DNA from: Muribaculaceae bacterium
GTDB lineage: Bacteria; Bacteroidota; Bacteroidia; Bacteroidales; Muribaculaceae
Assembly (NCBI GenBank): GCA_017462345.1
Contig: JAFTRI010000023.1
Location: 124,001-188,000, forward strand
Reading direction: 5' to 3'
DNA length: 64,000 bases
Each line of letters starts with the position of its first letter. The stretch's first letter is position 1. Shown piece after piece: positions 55,202 through 63,592 of this stretch. The notes beneath the pieces were generated by a model, which was not told the origin of the DNA, ran no database searches, and saw only the letters and a program-made list of their open reading frames with translations. The translations under genes and the position numbers were made by a program.

Positions 55202-55806
55202 CAGGGAATAAAATCAGTGAATTCAGTTCCCGGTTCGATGAGGGCGATCCGGAATCCCAGTTCATGTGCTGTATCCAGATTTTTTCGTGAATCGTCAAAG
55301 AACAGCGTTTCTTCGGGAAGTATTCCGCATTGGTTTATGACGGTCTCGAATATTTCCTTTTGGGGCTTCATGCTTTTGGCCTCAAAGGATGTGACTATGC
55401 CGTCAAAGTAGTGGTTCACATCATATCCTTCCTGCCTGAATTCTTCAGCGATGCGGCTGTTCCACATTATTGGATTGGTATTTGACAGCATATAAATCCT
55501 ATAATTATTGCGTAGTCTACGCAACGCCGCAAGCCTATGTAACGGTATCCCTATAAGAAACCGGCAGAAAGCATCGTCTATTTCTGTGTCACTTACCTTG
55601 TTGGGGATAAGTTTTCTTACCTCTTCGTGGAATTGCTCGGGTGTGATACTACCTTCTTCCAGTTTAAGGAACGGTCCTTTCTGGCTGTACTCGCCAAGAA
55701 AGCTGTCGGCATCATCCATACCTATGTTTTCAAAGGCTTTTACACAATTGATGCGTTTGATATCCATTATCACGCCACCTAAATCAAAAAGCAGATTCTT
55801 TATCAT
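55201..55806 (-). CDS. HAD-superfamily hydrolase (beta-phosphoglucomutase/YihX-like)
   Basis: 201 residues. The N-terminal motif I is FDLGGVIMDIK, with the D-x-G variant in place of the usual D-x-D, as in YihX-like and haloacid-dehalogenase-like HADs; motif II is MLSNTNP; motif III/IV lies at FFDDSRKNLDTAHELGF. It may act on a sugar phosphate, FMN or a related phosphoester. Adjacency to ribF hints at a flavin-related phosphatase, but the glycine at the second motif I position could reduce phosphatase activity. It has an unusual promoter layout: the -7 box ends four bases before the ATG. Confidence 0.88.
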   Translation of the reverse strand: MIKNLLFDLGGVIMDIKRINCVKAFENIGMDDADSFLGEYSQKGPFLKLEEGSITPEQFHEEVRKLIPNKVSDTEIDDAFCRFLIGIPLHRLAALRRLRNNYRIYMLSNTNPIMWNSRIAEEFRQEGYDVNHYFDGIVTSFEAKSMKPQKEIFETVINQCGILPEETLFFDDSRKNLDTAHELGFRIALIEPGTEFTDFIP

Positions 55807-55810
55807 ATTG

Positions 55811-55818
55811 CAAAGTTA
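55811..55818 (-). promoter_or_regulatory. -7 box four bases before the HAD gene ATG
   Basis: The reverse strand reads TAACTTTG, then CAAT, then ATG at 55806. This is the same TAnnTTTG-N4-ATG arrangement as at 53743-53757. A GCTGT/ACAGC inverted repeat (55826-55845) lies just upstream. Confidence 0.5.
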
Positions 55819-55913
55819 GTAAGAAGCTGTCTAAAATTAAACAGCATCGGGTGTTTTTACCGATATGCCGTGTCATGGCTGATATTACATGAATGTGATA
55901 AAATTTTAACTCT

Positions 55914-55945
55914 TTTGTTATCTTTCAATAAAAATTATATCTTTG
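55914..55945 (+). promoter_or_regulatory. Promoter of the Na/Pi cotransporter gene (-33 and -7)
   Basis: TTTG at 55914-55917 and TATCTTTG at 55938-55945 are 20 bases apart, a full consensus match. The leader to the ATG at 56003 is about 50 bases. Confidence 0.7.
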
Positions 55946-56002
55946 TGCCATGATGTCAGGTCATTATCAGTATGACCTTTTTTAATTAAAAATTCAATAT
56001 CT

Positions 56003-57766
56003 ATGGATTATAGTATTTTAGATTTCCTTTCGCTATTGGGCGCTGTGTGCTTGTTCCTTTATGGAATGAAAATAATGAGTGAGGGGCTCCAAAAAGCAGC
56101 AGGAGACCGTTTACGTAATATTCTGTCGGCAATGACTCGCAACCGGTTTGCCGGGACATTGACAGGTTTTTCCATTACGGCGTTAATCCAGAGTTCATCA
56201 GCGTCAACGGTGATGGTCGTTAGTTTTGTAAATGCCGGGTTGATGACCATAGGCCAGTCTATTGCCGTGATAATGGGGGCAAATGTGGGAACGACAGCTA
56301 CTGCATGGATATTGACGTTATTCGGATTCAAGGTAAATATCAGTTCATTTGCAATACCTATGATTGCGTTTGCCCTACCATTGCTTTTTTCAAGCAAAAG
56401 CAAACGTAAATCCCTTGGAGAGACATTGTTGGGATTTGCATTCCTGTTCATGGGTCTTGACATGATTAACCAGTATGTACCTGATTTGCGTGCCAATCCG
56501 GAGATATTCGAGTTTTTGAGCCATTATTCCGATATGGGATTCGGGTCGGTGGTGTTGTTCCTGTTGGTGGGACTTGCCGTTACGCTTGTCATACAGTCAT
56601 CCTCGGCTACGTTTGCAATAGTGCTTATCATGTGCAGTAAGGGGTGGATTACTTTCCCGATTGCCTGTGCATTGGTTCTCGGCAGTAATATAGGTACTAC
56701 GGTAACACCGCTGATAGCGTCGCTTAGCGGAAATGTCGCTGCAAAGAGAGCGGCTTTGAGTCACTTGCTGTTCAATGTTTTAGGTACGGTATGGTGTCTG
56801 GCATTGTTCTATCCGTTCATTCATCTGAACGAGTGGATTACCTCAATAGCCGGTCAGGGAGATCCTAATGCCTTGTACAGCTATGTTGACAATGGAGGGA
56901 CCGATGCCCATCAGATAGCGTCGATGCAGTTGAGCGTATCATTCGGACTGTCAATGTTCCACACGGTTTTCAATCTTGTAAACTTGTCTATAATGATATG
57001 GTTTACTGATATGTATGTAAAAATTGTAGAAAAAATCATGCCTGCCAAACATAAAGAGGATGAAGAGTTCCAGCTCAAGTTTATATCGAGAGGGCTGTTA
57101 AGTGCATCGGAACTGAATATTTCACAGGCAGAGAAAGAGATTGTGGTATATGCCGAACGAGTCCAGCGCATGATTGAAATGTCAAAACAGCTTCTCCATA
57201 CCAAGGAGAACAGTGAGGAATTTAATAAGATATTCTCACGTCTTGAAAAGTATGAGGAAATATCTGACCGGATGGAAATTGAGATAGCCAATTATCTGAA
57301 CCGCTGTGCCGAGGGACGTCTTTCCAATGAGGGGAAATTGCGTATAGCCTCCATGTTGCGCATAGTCTCGGAGATAGAGAGTATTGCTGACGGCTGTTTC
57401 GGCGTAGCCAAGGCTCTTGTCAGAAAACAGCAAAGCAATGTACATTTCAACAGCGAGATATATGACAATATAGATACGATGTTCGGATATGTGGCAGATG
57501 CAATGAGCAGTATGTTACTGATTCTGGGTAATGTGGAGAATGTCCATGAACAGGAAATAATAGGCTCTTACAACAAGGAGCGGGAAATAAATAATTTCCG
57601 TAATCAGTTAAGATCGGGAAATATTGAAAATATAAACAGTAAAAAATATGAATATCAGGCTGGTATCCATTATATGGATATAATAGGTGATCTTGAAAAG
57701 ACGGGTGATTATATAATCAATGTCGTGGATGCGGTAAAAGAACTTGTGAAGAAACATAAGGAGTAG
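56003..57766 (+). CDS. Na/Pi cotransporter family protein with PhoU-like tail
   Basis: 587 residues. Two inverted-topology repeats carry the QSSSA signature (ALIQSSSASTVMVVSF near 65 and LVIQSSSATFAIVLIM near 200), the hallmark of type II sodium-dependent phosphate transporters, with about eight membrane segments in residues 1-345. The C-terminal 220 residues form a helical PhoU-like domain (AEKEIVVYAERVQRMIEMSKQ, MLRIVSEIESIADGCF, DIIGDLEKTGDYIINVVDA). It would bring in phosphate or a similar anion. It has a consensus promoter and a terminator, so it is transcribed alone; the following response regulator may read phosphate, but this is positional inference. Confidence 0.93.
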   Translation: MDYSILDFLSLLGAVCLFLYGMKIMSEGLQKAAGDRLRNILSAMTRNRFAGTLTGFSITALIQSSSASTVMVVSFVNAGLMTIGQSIAVIMGANVGTTATAWILTLFGFKVNISSFAIPMIAFALPLLFSSKSKRKSLGETLLGFAFLFMGLDMINQYVPDLRANPEIFEFLSHYSDMGFGSVVLFLLVGLAVTLVIQSSSATFAIVLIMCSKGWITFPIACALVLGSNIGTTVTPLIASLSGNVAAKRAALSHLLFNVLGTVWCLALFYPFIHLNEWITSIAGQGDPNALYSYVDNGGTDAHQIASMQLSVSFGLSMFHTVFNLVNLSIMIWFTDMYVKIVEKIMPAKHKEDEEFQLKFISRGLLSASELNISQAEKEIVVYAERVQRMIEMSKQLLHTKENSEEFNKIFSRLEKYEEISDRMEIEIANYLNRCAEGRLSNEGKLRIASMLRIVSEIESIADGCFGVAKALVRKQQSNVHFNSEIYDNIDTMFGYVADAMSSMLLILGNVENVHEQEIIGSYNKEREINNFRNQLRSGNIENINSKKYEYQAGIHYMDIIGDLEKTGDYIINVVDAVKELVKKHKE

Positions 57767-57811
57767 TCCGTGTCAAGACAGAAAATTAAATTTTCAATAC
57801 AATAGTGATAC

Positions 57812-57850
57812 AAAATGGTTACTGATGTCTTTATTGGTAACCATTTTTTT
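57812..57850 (+). terminator. Intrinsic terminator of the Na/Pi cotransporter gene
   Basis: An 11-bp perfect stem (57812-57822 with 57837-57847) and 14-base loop are followed by a T run that merges with the next gene's -7 box. Confidence 0.85.
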
Positions 57851-57857
57851 ATATTTG
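57850..57857 (+). promoter_or_regulatory. -7 promoter box of the response regulator gene
   Basis: TATATTTG is an exact TAnnTTTG match that begins directly at the terminator T run and lies 26 bases before the ATG at 57884. A standard -33 is not seen because the terminator occupies that region. Confidence 0.52.
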
Positions 57858-57883
57858 CACGCGTTTTATGAACTATTCTATAC

Positions 57884-58606
57884 ATGCTTACTGACGGAAA
57901 TAAAAATAGTTTGGCAAGCCATGCAGCAGGAAAGATACTTGTTATAGATGATGAACAGCTTATATGTGAGCTGATTCAATATAATCTGGAAAATGAGGGG
58001 TATCGTGTAGATATATGTCAAAGTGCTGAGGAGGCATTGAAGTACAACCTTGCCGATTACCGGTTGTTGATTGTCGATGTGATGATGGGGGAAATGAATG
58101 GGATAAAGTTTGCCCATATTGTCAAGCAGAATCCGGATACGGCGCATATTCCCATAATATTCTGTTCGGCCAAGGATAACGAAGACGATATTGTGAACGG
58201 CTTGAACTCAGGGGCTGACGATTATATACTCAAGCCTTTTTCCCTAAGGGAGATGATTGCCCGTGTACGTTCGGTATTACGCCGGAATAGTGTGGAAATA
58301 CCCAAGGCAGTGTGTACTCATCTTGAATTTAAAGGGCTGCATGCTGATCTTGCATCCCAGGTTATAACGAATGCCGGTGTTCCATTGACATTGACACGAA
58401 CCGAGTACCAGATTCTTGTACTGTTCATGAAACATGTTAACCGGTTGTTTAACCGTGCTGAGATCTTTGAGCATGTATGGCCTGAACAGGTGGTTGTCTC
58501 GGAACGGACGGTTGATGTCAATATATCACGGATAAGGAAAAAAATAGGGGAATATGCCAAGTATATTGTCAATAGGTCGGGCTTCGGATACGGACTGATG
58601 GAATAA
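57884..58606 (+). CDS. OmpR/PhoB-family response regulator
   Basis: 240 residues. Receiver domain: acidic pair D22-D23 (VIDDE), phosphorylation site D65 (LLIVDVMM), the switch threonine/serine region FCSAKD and lysine in YILKPFS. The C-terminal winged helix has [42 protein letters not shown] and RSGFGYGL, the OmpR type. No histidine kinase is adjacent, so it is an orphan in this window. Its promoter starts where the phosphate transporter terminator ends, and rnhB follows after seven bases. The partner kinase and targets are unknown. Confidence 0.93.
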   Translation: MLTDGNKNSLASHAAGKILVIDDEQLICELIQYNLENEGYRVDICQSAEEALKYNLADYRLLIVDVMMGEMNGIKFAHIVKQNPDTAHIPIIFCSAKDNEDDIVNGLNSGADDYILKPFSLREMIARVRSVLRRNSVEIPKAVCTHLEFKGLHADLASQVITNAGVPLTLTRTEYQILVLFMKHVNRLFNRAEIFEHVWPEQVVVSERTVDVNISRIRKKIGEYAKYIVNRSGFGYGLME

Positions 58607-58613
58607 TTCCGAT

Positions 58614-59210
58614 ATGTTACCTACGTGTTATATCAGTGGTCGTCATGAAGCCGGATGTGATGAAGCCGGGCGCGGGTGTCTTGCCGGTGCGGTATATGCT
58701 GCGGCTGTGATACTTCCAGATGATTTTCACCATCCGTTGCTTAATGATTCAAAGCAGTTGACGGAGTCGAAGCGGGAGAAATTGCGCCCGATAATAGAGG
58801 CTGAGGCCGTGGCGTGGGCGGTAGGGACAGTATCGGCACAGGAAATAGACGAGATAAATATCCTTAATGCTTCCATTCTTGCCATGCATCGGGCTCTTGA
58901 TGGGCTTGCCGTTGTTCCCGAGGCTGTTATTGTCGACGGTAACAGGTTTAAGCCGTACGGAGATATACCGTGGGAGACATTTGTAAAAGGGGACGGGCGT
59001 TTCGGCAATATTGCGGCTGCGTCTATTCTTGCGAAGACCCATAGGGATGAGTGTATGAGGTCTCTGCATGAAAAATATCCGCAATACGGCTGGAATGTAA
59101 ATAAGGGTTATCCTACGCGAGCACACCGGGAGGCGATCGAGAAGTATGGTACAACTCCTTATCACCGGCTCTCTTTCAGGCTGCTTGATCCTCAGCTGAC
59201 GTTGTTCTGA
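58614..59210 (+). CDS. rnhB: Ribonuclease HII
   Basis: 198 residues. Removes ribonucleotides and RNA primers from DNA-RNA hybrids. [12 protein letters not shown] carries the first catalytic acid pair near residue 20, and the DGNRFKPYG segment holds another acid. [14 protein letters not shown] and [18 protein letters not shown] are standard RNase HII blocks. It begins seven bases after the response regulator, so the pair is co-transcribed. The end is 12 bases from the convergent LD-carboxypeptidase gene. Confidence 0.96.
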   Translation: MLPTCYISGRHEAGCDEAGRGCLAGAVYAAAVILPDDFHHPLLNDSKQLTESKREKLRPIIEAEAVAWAVGTVSAQEIDEINILNASILAMHRALDGLAVVPEAVIVDGNRFKPYGDIPWETFVKGDGRFGNIAAASILAKTHRDECMRSLHEKYPQYGWNVNKGYPTRAHREAIEKYGTTPYHRLSFRLLDPQLTLF

Positions 59211-59222
59211 CGGATAAAAGTC

Positions 59223-60125
59223 CTAAAAGCTTAGGGTCGTGGTACCGGATGCGACGTCCAAGATGATGTCGGAATTTTCGATGAGGGGGATATTGTGGTC
59301 GACATGGCCTATCGGGGCATTGAATGCAACAGGGTATCCGTAAGGTTCTACCATGTCGCGGATCATGGTTTCCATATCGGGATAGTTGTTATCGGGATGA
59401 TATTCGGTGAAATGTCCTACGATCAGTCCTTTAAGCGATTGTAAGACTCCGCTAAGCCGTAATTGATACAGTATGCGTTCCACTTTGTAGATGGGCTCGG
59501 CGATGTCTTCAATGAATAATATATTCCCTCCGAGCAAAATGTCGAATGGGGTATTTATCAGTCCGGCCAATACTGCAAGGTTACCTCCCAAGATGCGCCC
59601 ATGCACTTTCCCTTTCCGGTTGAGATTGTGAGCCGGAAAGCGGTATTGCGGTTTTTTACCTTTCAGGATATCAAACAGCATGGAAGAATCAACATCCTTG
59701 CCACCGGTTGAGGCAAGGTGTTTTGTCATTGAAGCATGGATGCTTGCAATGCCTTTGGTTGAAAATAGTGCATGTAGAGCCGATATGTCGCTGAATCCGA
59801 TGATCCATTTGGGGTCATCGGTCAATGGCAACAGGGAAAGCCGTTCAAGCAGGTGTACGACACCGTATCCTCCGCGGCTGCACAGGATGGCGCGTGTAGC
59901 AGGGTCAAGCAGAGCCGATTCGAGGTCTGCTGTCCGGTCGGCAATACTGCCACTGTAGCTACCGCTCTTCCCTAATGTGTGACTGCATGTGTAGGGTTTC
60001 CAACCCTGGGAGGCAAGTGCGTCCATTGCTCCGGTAACAAAGTCGGGTTTTATGATGCTTGCAGGGGATAGGATCGCTATCCTGTCTCCGGTGTGTAATG
60101 GTTGCGGGAAAATCGTCTGTGACAT
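59223..60125 (-). CDS. ldcA: LD-carboxypeptidase (peptidase family S66)
   Basis: 300 residues. Cleaves the terminal D-Ala from tetrapeptides in cytoplasmic murein recycling. The catalytic serine is S112 in GFSDIS, followed by the acid in FIEDIAE and the histidine in IGHVDHN, the Ser-His-Glu triad of the family. CSRGGYGVVHLLE is the oxyanion loop. It lies 17 bases after the radical SAM gene and ends the reverse-strand run that starts off the right edge. Microcin-resistance MccF-like homologues share the fold; the length and context favour recycling. Confidence 0.9.
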   Translation of the reverse strand: MSQTIFPQPLHTGDRIAILSPASIIKPDFVTGAMDALASQGWKPYTCSHTLGKSGSYSGSIADRTADLESALLDPATRAILCSRGGYGVVHLLERLSLLPLTDDPKWIIGFSDISALHALFSTKGIASIHASMTKHLASTGGKDVDSSMLFDILKGKKPQYRFPAHNLNRKGKVHGRILGGNLAVLAGLINTPFDILLGGNILFIEDIAEPIYKVERILYQLRLSGVLQSLKGLIVGHFTEYHPDNNYPDMETMIRDMVEPYGYPVAFNAPIGHVDHNIPLIENSDIILDVASGTTTLSF

Positions 60126-60142
60126 GGATAATGGTAGGATAA

Positions 60143-60919
60143 TCAGTTAACTTGTACTTTGATTCCGGCATTACGGAACCGGTTGGCTATTGTCTCAAGT
60201 TCTTCACGTGAAATTTTTTCAAGAGACTCTTCGGGTGTCTTGCGGTCGATTGAATACAGCATCACTTCCCGGGGGTTAATGAGTCTATAGGCATTCAACA
60301 GTGCATCGGTTTCGATGTCGGTAGTGTTGTCTATGCGGTTTCCGTTATGGTATCCGCGTAACATCATTGTCTGTACAATACAACGGTTGCCGAACAGGGC
60401 TATCTGGCCGATTACTTTTTCAGATGAGAATGCGGCAGATGCCGGCTGGTCTATTTTCCTCATTGTCCCGGTAATTGCCGAGTCTAGTTTAAGGATATTG
60501 TTGTCGACTTTCATCAGGGCGTTTCTTACATTCTCGTCCCCAAGGCGTGTCGAATTGCTGAGTACACTTATTTTTACTTCCGGAAAATACTTGTCGCGCA
60601 GAGTTATCGTATCGTCGATGATTGACGGGAACATAGGGTGCAGTGTGGGTTCTCCATTGCCTGAGAATGTTATTACGTCAAGTGTTTCTCCGGCATTTTT
60701 CATTGCGGAGAGCTTGTCTTCAAGTTGTTCCCTTACATTCTCCCGGGAGGGTAGTCCTGAAGATCCTGTGCCTTGCGAGTTATATCCGGCCTCACAGTAT
60801 ATGCAGTCAAAGGAACATGTCTTGCCGTCGGTCGGAGACAGGTTTACACCGAGTGATGTCCCGAGCCGGCGGCTGTGTATGGGGCCGAATATTGTCGAGT
60901 GGAAAAGTATTGTAACCAT
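60143..60919 (-). CDS. Radical SAM protein
   Basis: 258 residues. The iron-sulfur motif is C35-x3-C39-x2-C42 (CSFDCIYC), preceded by RRLGTSLGVNLSP. TFSGNGEPTLHP near residue 90 is the GGE-type AdoMet motif region, and VLSNSTRLG follows. The pattern of this clade (radical SAM without an added cluster domain, GVNLSP start) matches uncharacterised Bacteroidota enzymes; substrate unknown. It starts two bases after the glycosyltransferase stop and ends 17 bases before ldcA, so it is in the same transcript. Confidence 0.88.
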   Translation of the reverse strand: MVTILFHSTIFGPIHSRRLGTSLGVNLSPTDGKTCSFDCIYCEAGYNSQGTGSSGLPSRENVREQLEDKLSAMKNAGETLDVITFSGNGEPTLHPMFPSIIDDTITLRDKYFPEVKISVLSNSTRLGDENVRNALMKVDNNILKLDSAITGTMRKIDQPASAAFSSEKVIGQIALFGNRCIVQTMMLRGYHNGNRIDNTTDIETDALLNAYRLINPREVMLYSIDRKTPEESLEKISREELETIANRFRNAGIKVQVN

Positions 60920-60921
60920 TT

Positions 60922-62184
60922 CTATCTGTTTTGCAGCAAAGAATTGAAAAGAGATATGTAGCGTTGTGCAATTATGTCGGAAGCAAACCGGTCGTGAACA
61001 GAACGGTGCAGGAACTGGCGATCCGGAGCATTTTCCAATGCCCAGATAATTCCTTCGGCTATGCTTTTGGCTGATTTGTATTCTGCGATATACCCGTTTA
61101 CCTTGTGGTCAATGATGTCGTTTTGTCCGCCGTGTCCGAATGATACCGGCACGCAACCGGCCGCCTGGCCTTCGATGAGTGTCCCCGGCAAGGTCTCATA
61201 TAGGGATGTGGATACAACTATCTTGGAGGATGCGTATAATTGTCTTATCATATCGGGATCGTTGATGCGACCAAGATGACGGTAGTGCAGACGAATGTTT
61301 TTCAGTAAGGATGAGTCCCTGATGTCTCCGAACAGCACTACAGTGCAATTGTTGGCAACGTCGGGATGATTGTCAAAAATATAGTTGAATGCATCAATGG
61401 CATATCCTATGCCTTTTATGGGGTCGTCAAGCCGCGCGGCACCCATGAGGATGATGTTTTTTGAATAATCCAGGTTGAATGACCTTACTGTCGCTGTGGG
61501 GCGTGTCATGAATGATGTTATGGGAAAAGCATTTGGAATGACTGAAACATTCTTGTCTCCCAATAGGGAACTTTCACGACATTTTTCGGCTAACCAGTTG
61601 CTTACGGCAATAAAGTGTATGGATGAGTTTTCGTACAGCCAATTCTTTTTTGCCCAAGTCTTACGGGAAAGGTCATTGGAACTTGTCCCATTGTGCAGAT
61701 ACTGGCAGTTACCGCAGTTATTCCTGTAGTTGGTGCACTCGTAGGCGTGGTGGCATATTCCGGTGAGACACCACATGTCGTGCATGGTCCATACGATGGG
61801 TTTACCGAGTTGCGACAGGCTGTATATGTCCTTAAGAGACAGCATACCCTGATTTACCCAGTTTAGTGCTATTATGTCGGTATCTTTTATCCACGGGTGA
61901 CAGCACAGGTTTACACCAGTATTGGCTTCTGAGACCTTGAACAGGTTTTCCCTGCTGAAACCGTTGTGTAAAAAGATGTGAGCCCGTTCGATGAGAAAAT
62001 TCATTGTCCGGCAGTTGCGTTTGCTGGCCGTGTCGATATTGGGGTCATCGCTGTTTTTCACAAAAACTATCATGCGGGCGTCCACACCGGCACGCCTTAG
62101 TGCCTGCATTAGCCGGAATGTCACTACCGATGCTCCACCCATGGTGTCGCTATGGCTTATCAGTGTTACTTTTAACGGGTTCAT
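60922..62184 (-). CDS. GT4-type glycosyltransferase
   Basis: 420 residues, GT-B fold. The N-terminal acceptor domain starts KVTLISHSDTMGGASVVTFRLMQALRRAGVDARMIV; the C-terminal donor domain has ILMGAARLDDPIKGIGYAIDAF and the E-x7-E-type block SLYETLPGTLIEGQAAGCVPV. It resembles mannosyl-, glucosyl- or N-acetylglucosaminyl transferases of exopolysaccharide loci. It overlaps DUF389 by four bases (ATGA) and precedes the radical SAM gene by two bases. With the flippase fragment at the right edge it suggests a second glycan locus extending beyond the window. Confidence 0.9.
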   Translation of the reverse strand: MNPLKVTLISHSDTMGGASVVTFRLMQALRRAGVDARMIVFVKNSDDPNIDTASKRNCRTMNFLIERAHIFLHNGFSRENLFKVSEANTGVNLCCHPWIKDTDIIALNWVNQGMLSLKDIYSLSQLGKPIVWTMHDMWCLTGICHHAYECTNYRNNCGNCQYLHNGTSSNDLSRKTWAKKNWLYENSSIHFIAVSNWLAEKCRESSLLGDKNVSVIPNAFPITSFMTRPTATVRSFNLDYSKNIILMGAARLDDPIKGIGYAIDAFNYIFDNHPDVANNCTVVLFGDIRDSSLLKNIRLHYRHLGRINDPDMIRQLYASSKIVVSTSLYETLPGTLIEGQAAGCVPVSFGHGGQNDIIDHKVNGYIAEYKSAKSIAEGIIWALENAPDRQFLHRSVHDRFASDIIAQRYISLFNSLLQNR

Positions 62185-63572
62185 CTGTTGTCGTTGAATG
62201 GTATTGACGTGCCGATGTCTATGATGTTTATATTATTCATGTTCAGACGGGCGTTAAGGTATTCGGAAAATTTCTTGCGGGCGGGTGGAGGCATTGCCGA
62301 GGAGAATTTCACAAGTGCAATGTCGAGGGTGTCCTGTATTGCTTTCCCCGCGGTATTGCTGAATACAGCCTTGGTTATGGCTATCTCGTCGATTTGCGGG
62401 AAAAGGATTCTTATTTCGGGTGATATTGTCGAGCTGATGGTGTCGTATTCATTGTAACGTGAACAGGCATACCGCAGAGAGTCTATTGTGCTCTGTTGCC
62501 GGTTGATTGTCGCCTGTGTTATCTGGTATATATCCTTTAGCATCGTTGATGACAGTTTGTCGGGAGTAAGGTTTCCTGTTGAGGCTGATTCTCCCTGTAT
62601 TATGTTCAATTCGGTACCGGCAAGACCGAACTGCTGTAGCCGTGACATCATGGCGAGACGAAGGGAGTCGTTTGGCAATGTGCGTCCGATAAGTGTTACG
62701 GTAATTGATTTTTTTCCGTTTAAGATCTGTGCTTTGTAGTTCAATACTTGTGTTGCCGGAAAATGGAATTCTTGAGAAATGAATTTTTCGGTCAAGGTGT
62801 TGAAGCGGTTTTCCCGTATCATTGAGTAGGTGAGGAATATGCTTGGTATCATTGTGATGATTACCAATGAGTAGACCATCCTACGGACTTTTCCGGCACG
62901 GCGGCTGTCAATGAAGTTGCGCGGACGGTATTTCATCAGTTTGACTCCTATGGTAGTGGCAAATGCGATATATATGGAGTTTATGATGAACAGGTAGAAA
63001 GCTCCGATGAAGTAGTGCAGCTGAGCTGTGGCAAGACCGTAACCGGCAGTGCACAGCGGGGGCATAAGTGCTGTCGCGATTGCTACTCCAGGAATTACGT
63101 TACCTTTGCTTTTGCTGCCTATTGCAAGGATTCCTGCTCCTCCGCCCACAAATCCTATGAGTACGTCATAGATCGATGGTGAAGTGCGGGCAAGCAGTTC
63201 GGAATGCCCTTCGTTTACCGGGGATATGAGAAAATACAGTGTCGAGGCAATTACGCTGAATCCGGCAGCCATCGCGAGGTTACGGGCGGAACGCTTTATC
63301 AGTTCAAAATCGTATATTCCAACTCCGAGGCCTATGCCTATTATAGGACCCATTAGCGGGGATATGAGCATTGCTCCGATTATGACAGCGGTGGAATTGG
63401 TGTTTAATCCAAGTGAGGCAATGAGTATTGCAAGAATTAGTATTATTATGTTCGGACCGCGGAATGATATGCTTTCACGTATCTCGATTTCTGCCCTTTC
63501 CTGTGGAATAAGATATGATGACAGGTCGAAATAGTTGACAAACAGTTTTTTTAGTTTGTTTAATGCGTCCAT
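62181..63572 (-). CDS. DUF389 membrane protein
   Basis: 463 residues. The core helices read IIILILAILIASLGLNTNSTAVIIGAMLISPLMGPIIGIGLGVGI and, later, GVAIATALMPPLCTAGYGLA, the DUF389/TIGR00341 pattern, with about six to eight membrane segments in residues 40-250. A large soluble C-terminal domain (about 250-463) follows, helical and containing KSITVTLIGRTLPND. The function is not established for this family. It lies 20 bases after the flippase gene and overlaps the glycosyltransferase by four bases, so it is part of the same run. Confidence 0.88.
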   Translation of the reverse strand: MDALNKLKKLFVNYFDLSSYLIPQERAEIEIRESISFRGPNIIILILAILIASLGLNTNSTAVIIGAMLISPLMGPIIGIGLGVGIYDFELIKRSARNLAMAAGFSVIASTLYFLISPVNEGHSELLARTSPSIYDVLIGFVGGGAGILAIGSKSKGNVIPGVAIATALMPPLCTAGYGLATAQLHYFIGAFYLFIINSIYIAFATTIGVKLMKYRPRNFIDSRRAGKVRRMVYSLVIITMIPSIFLTYSMIRENRFNTLTEKFISQEFHFPATQVLNYKAQILNGKKSITVTLIGRTLPNDSLRLAMMSRLQQFGLAGTELNIIQGESASTGNLTPDKLSSTMLKDIYQITQATINRQQSTIDSLRYACSRYNEYDTISSTISPEIRILFPQIDEIAITKAVFSNTAGKAIQDTLDIALVKFSSAMPPPARKKFSEYLNARLNMNNINIIDIGTSIPFNDNR

Positions 63573-63592
63573 CGGATTCTTGTCATTTTAGG

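Noticed and set aside
57884..58606. Response regulator as PhoB with the Na/Pi gene as a two-component phosphate operon
   Set aside because: A terminator separates the two genes, no kinase is adjacent and nothing in the sequence shows phosphate specificity.
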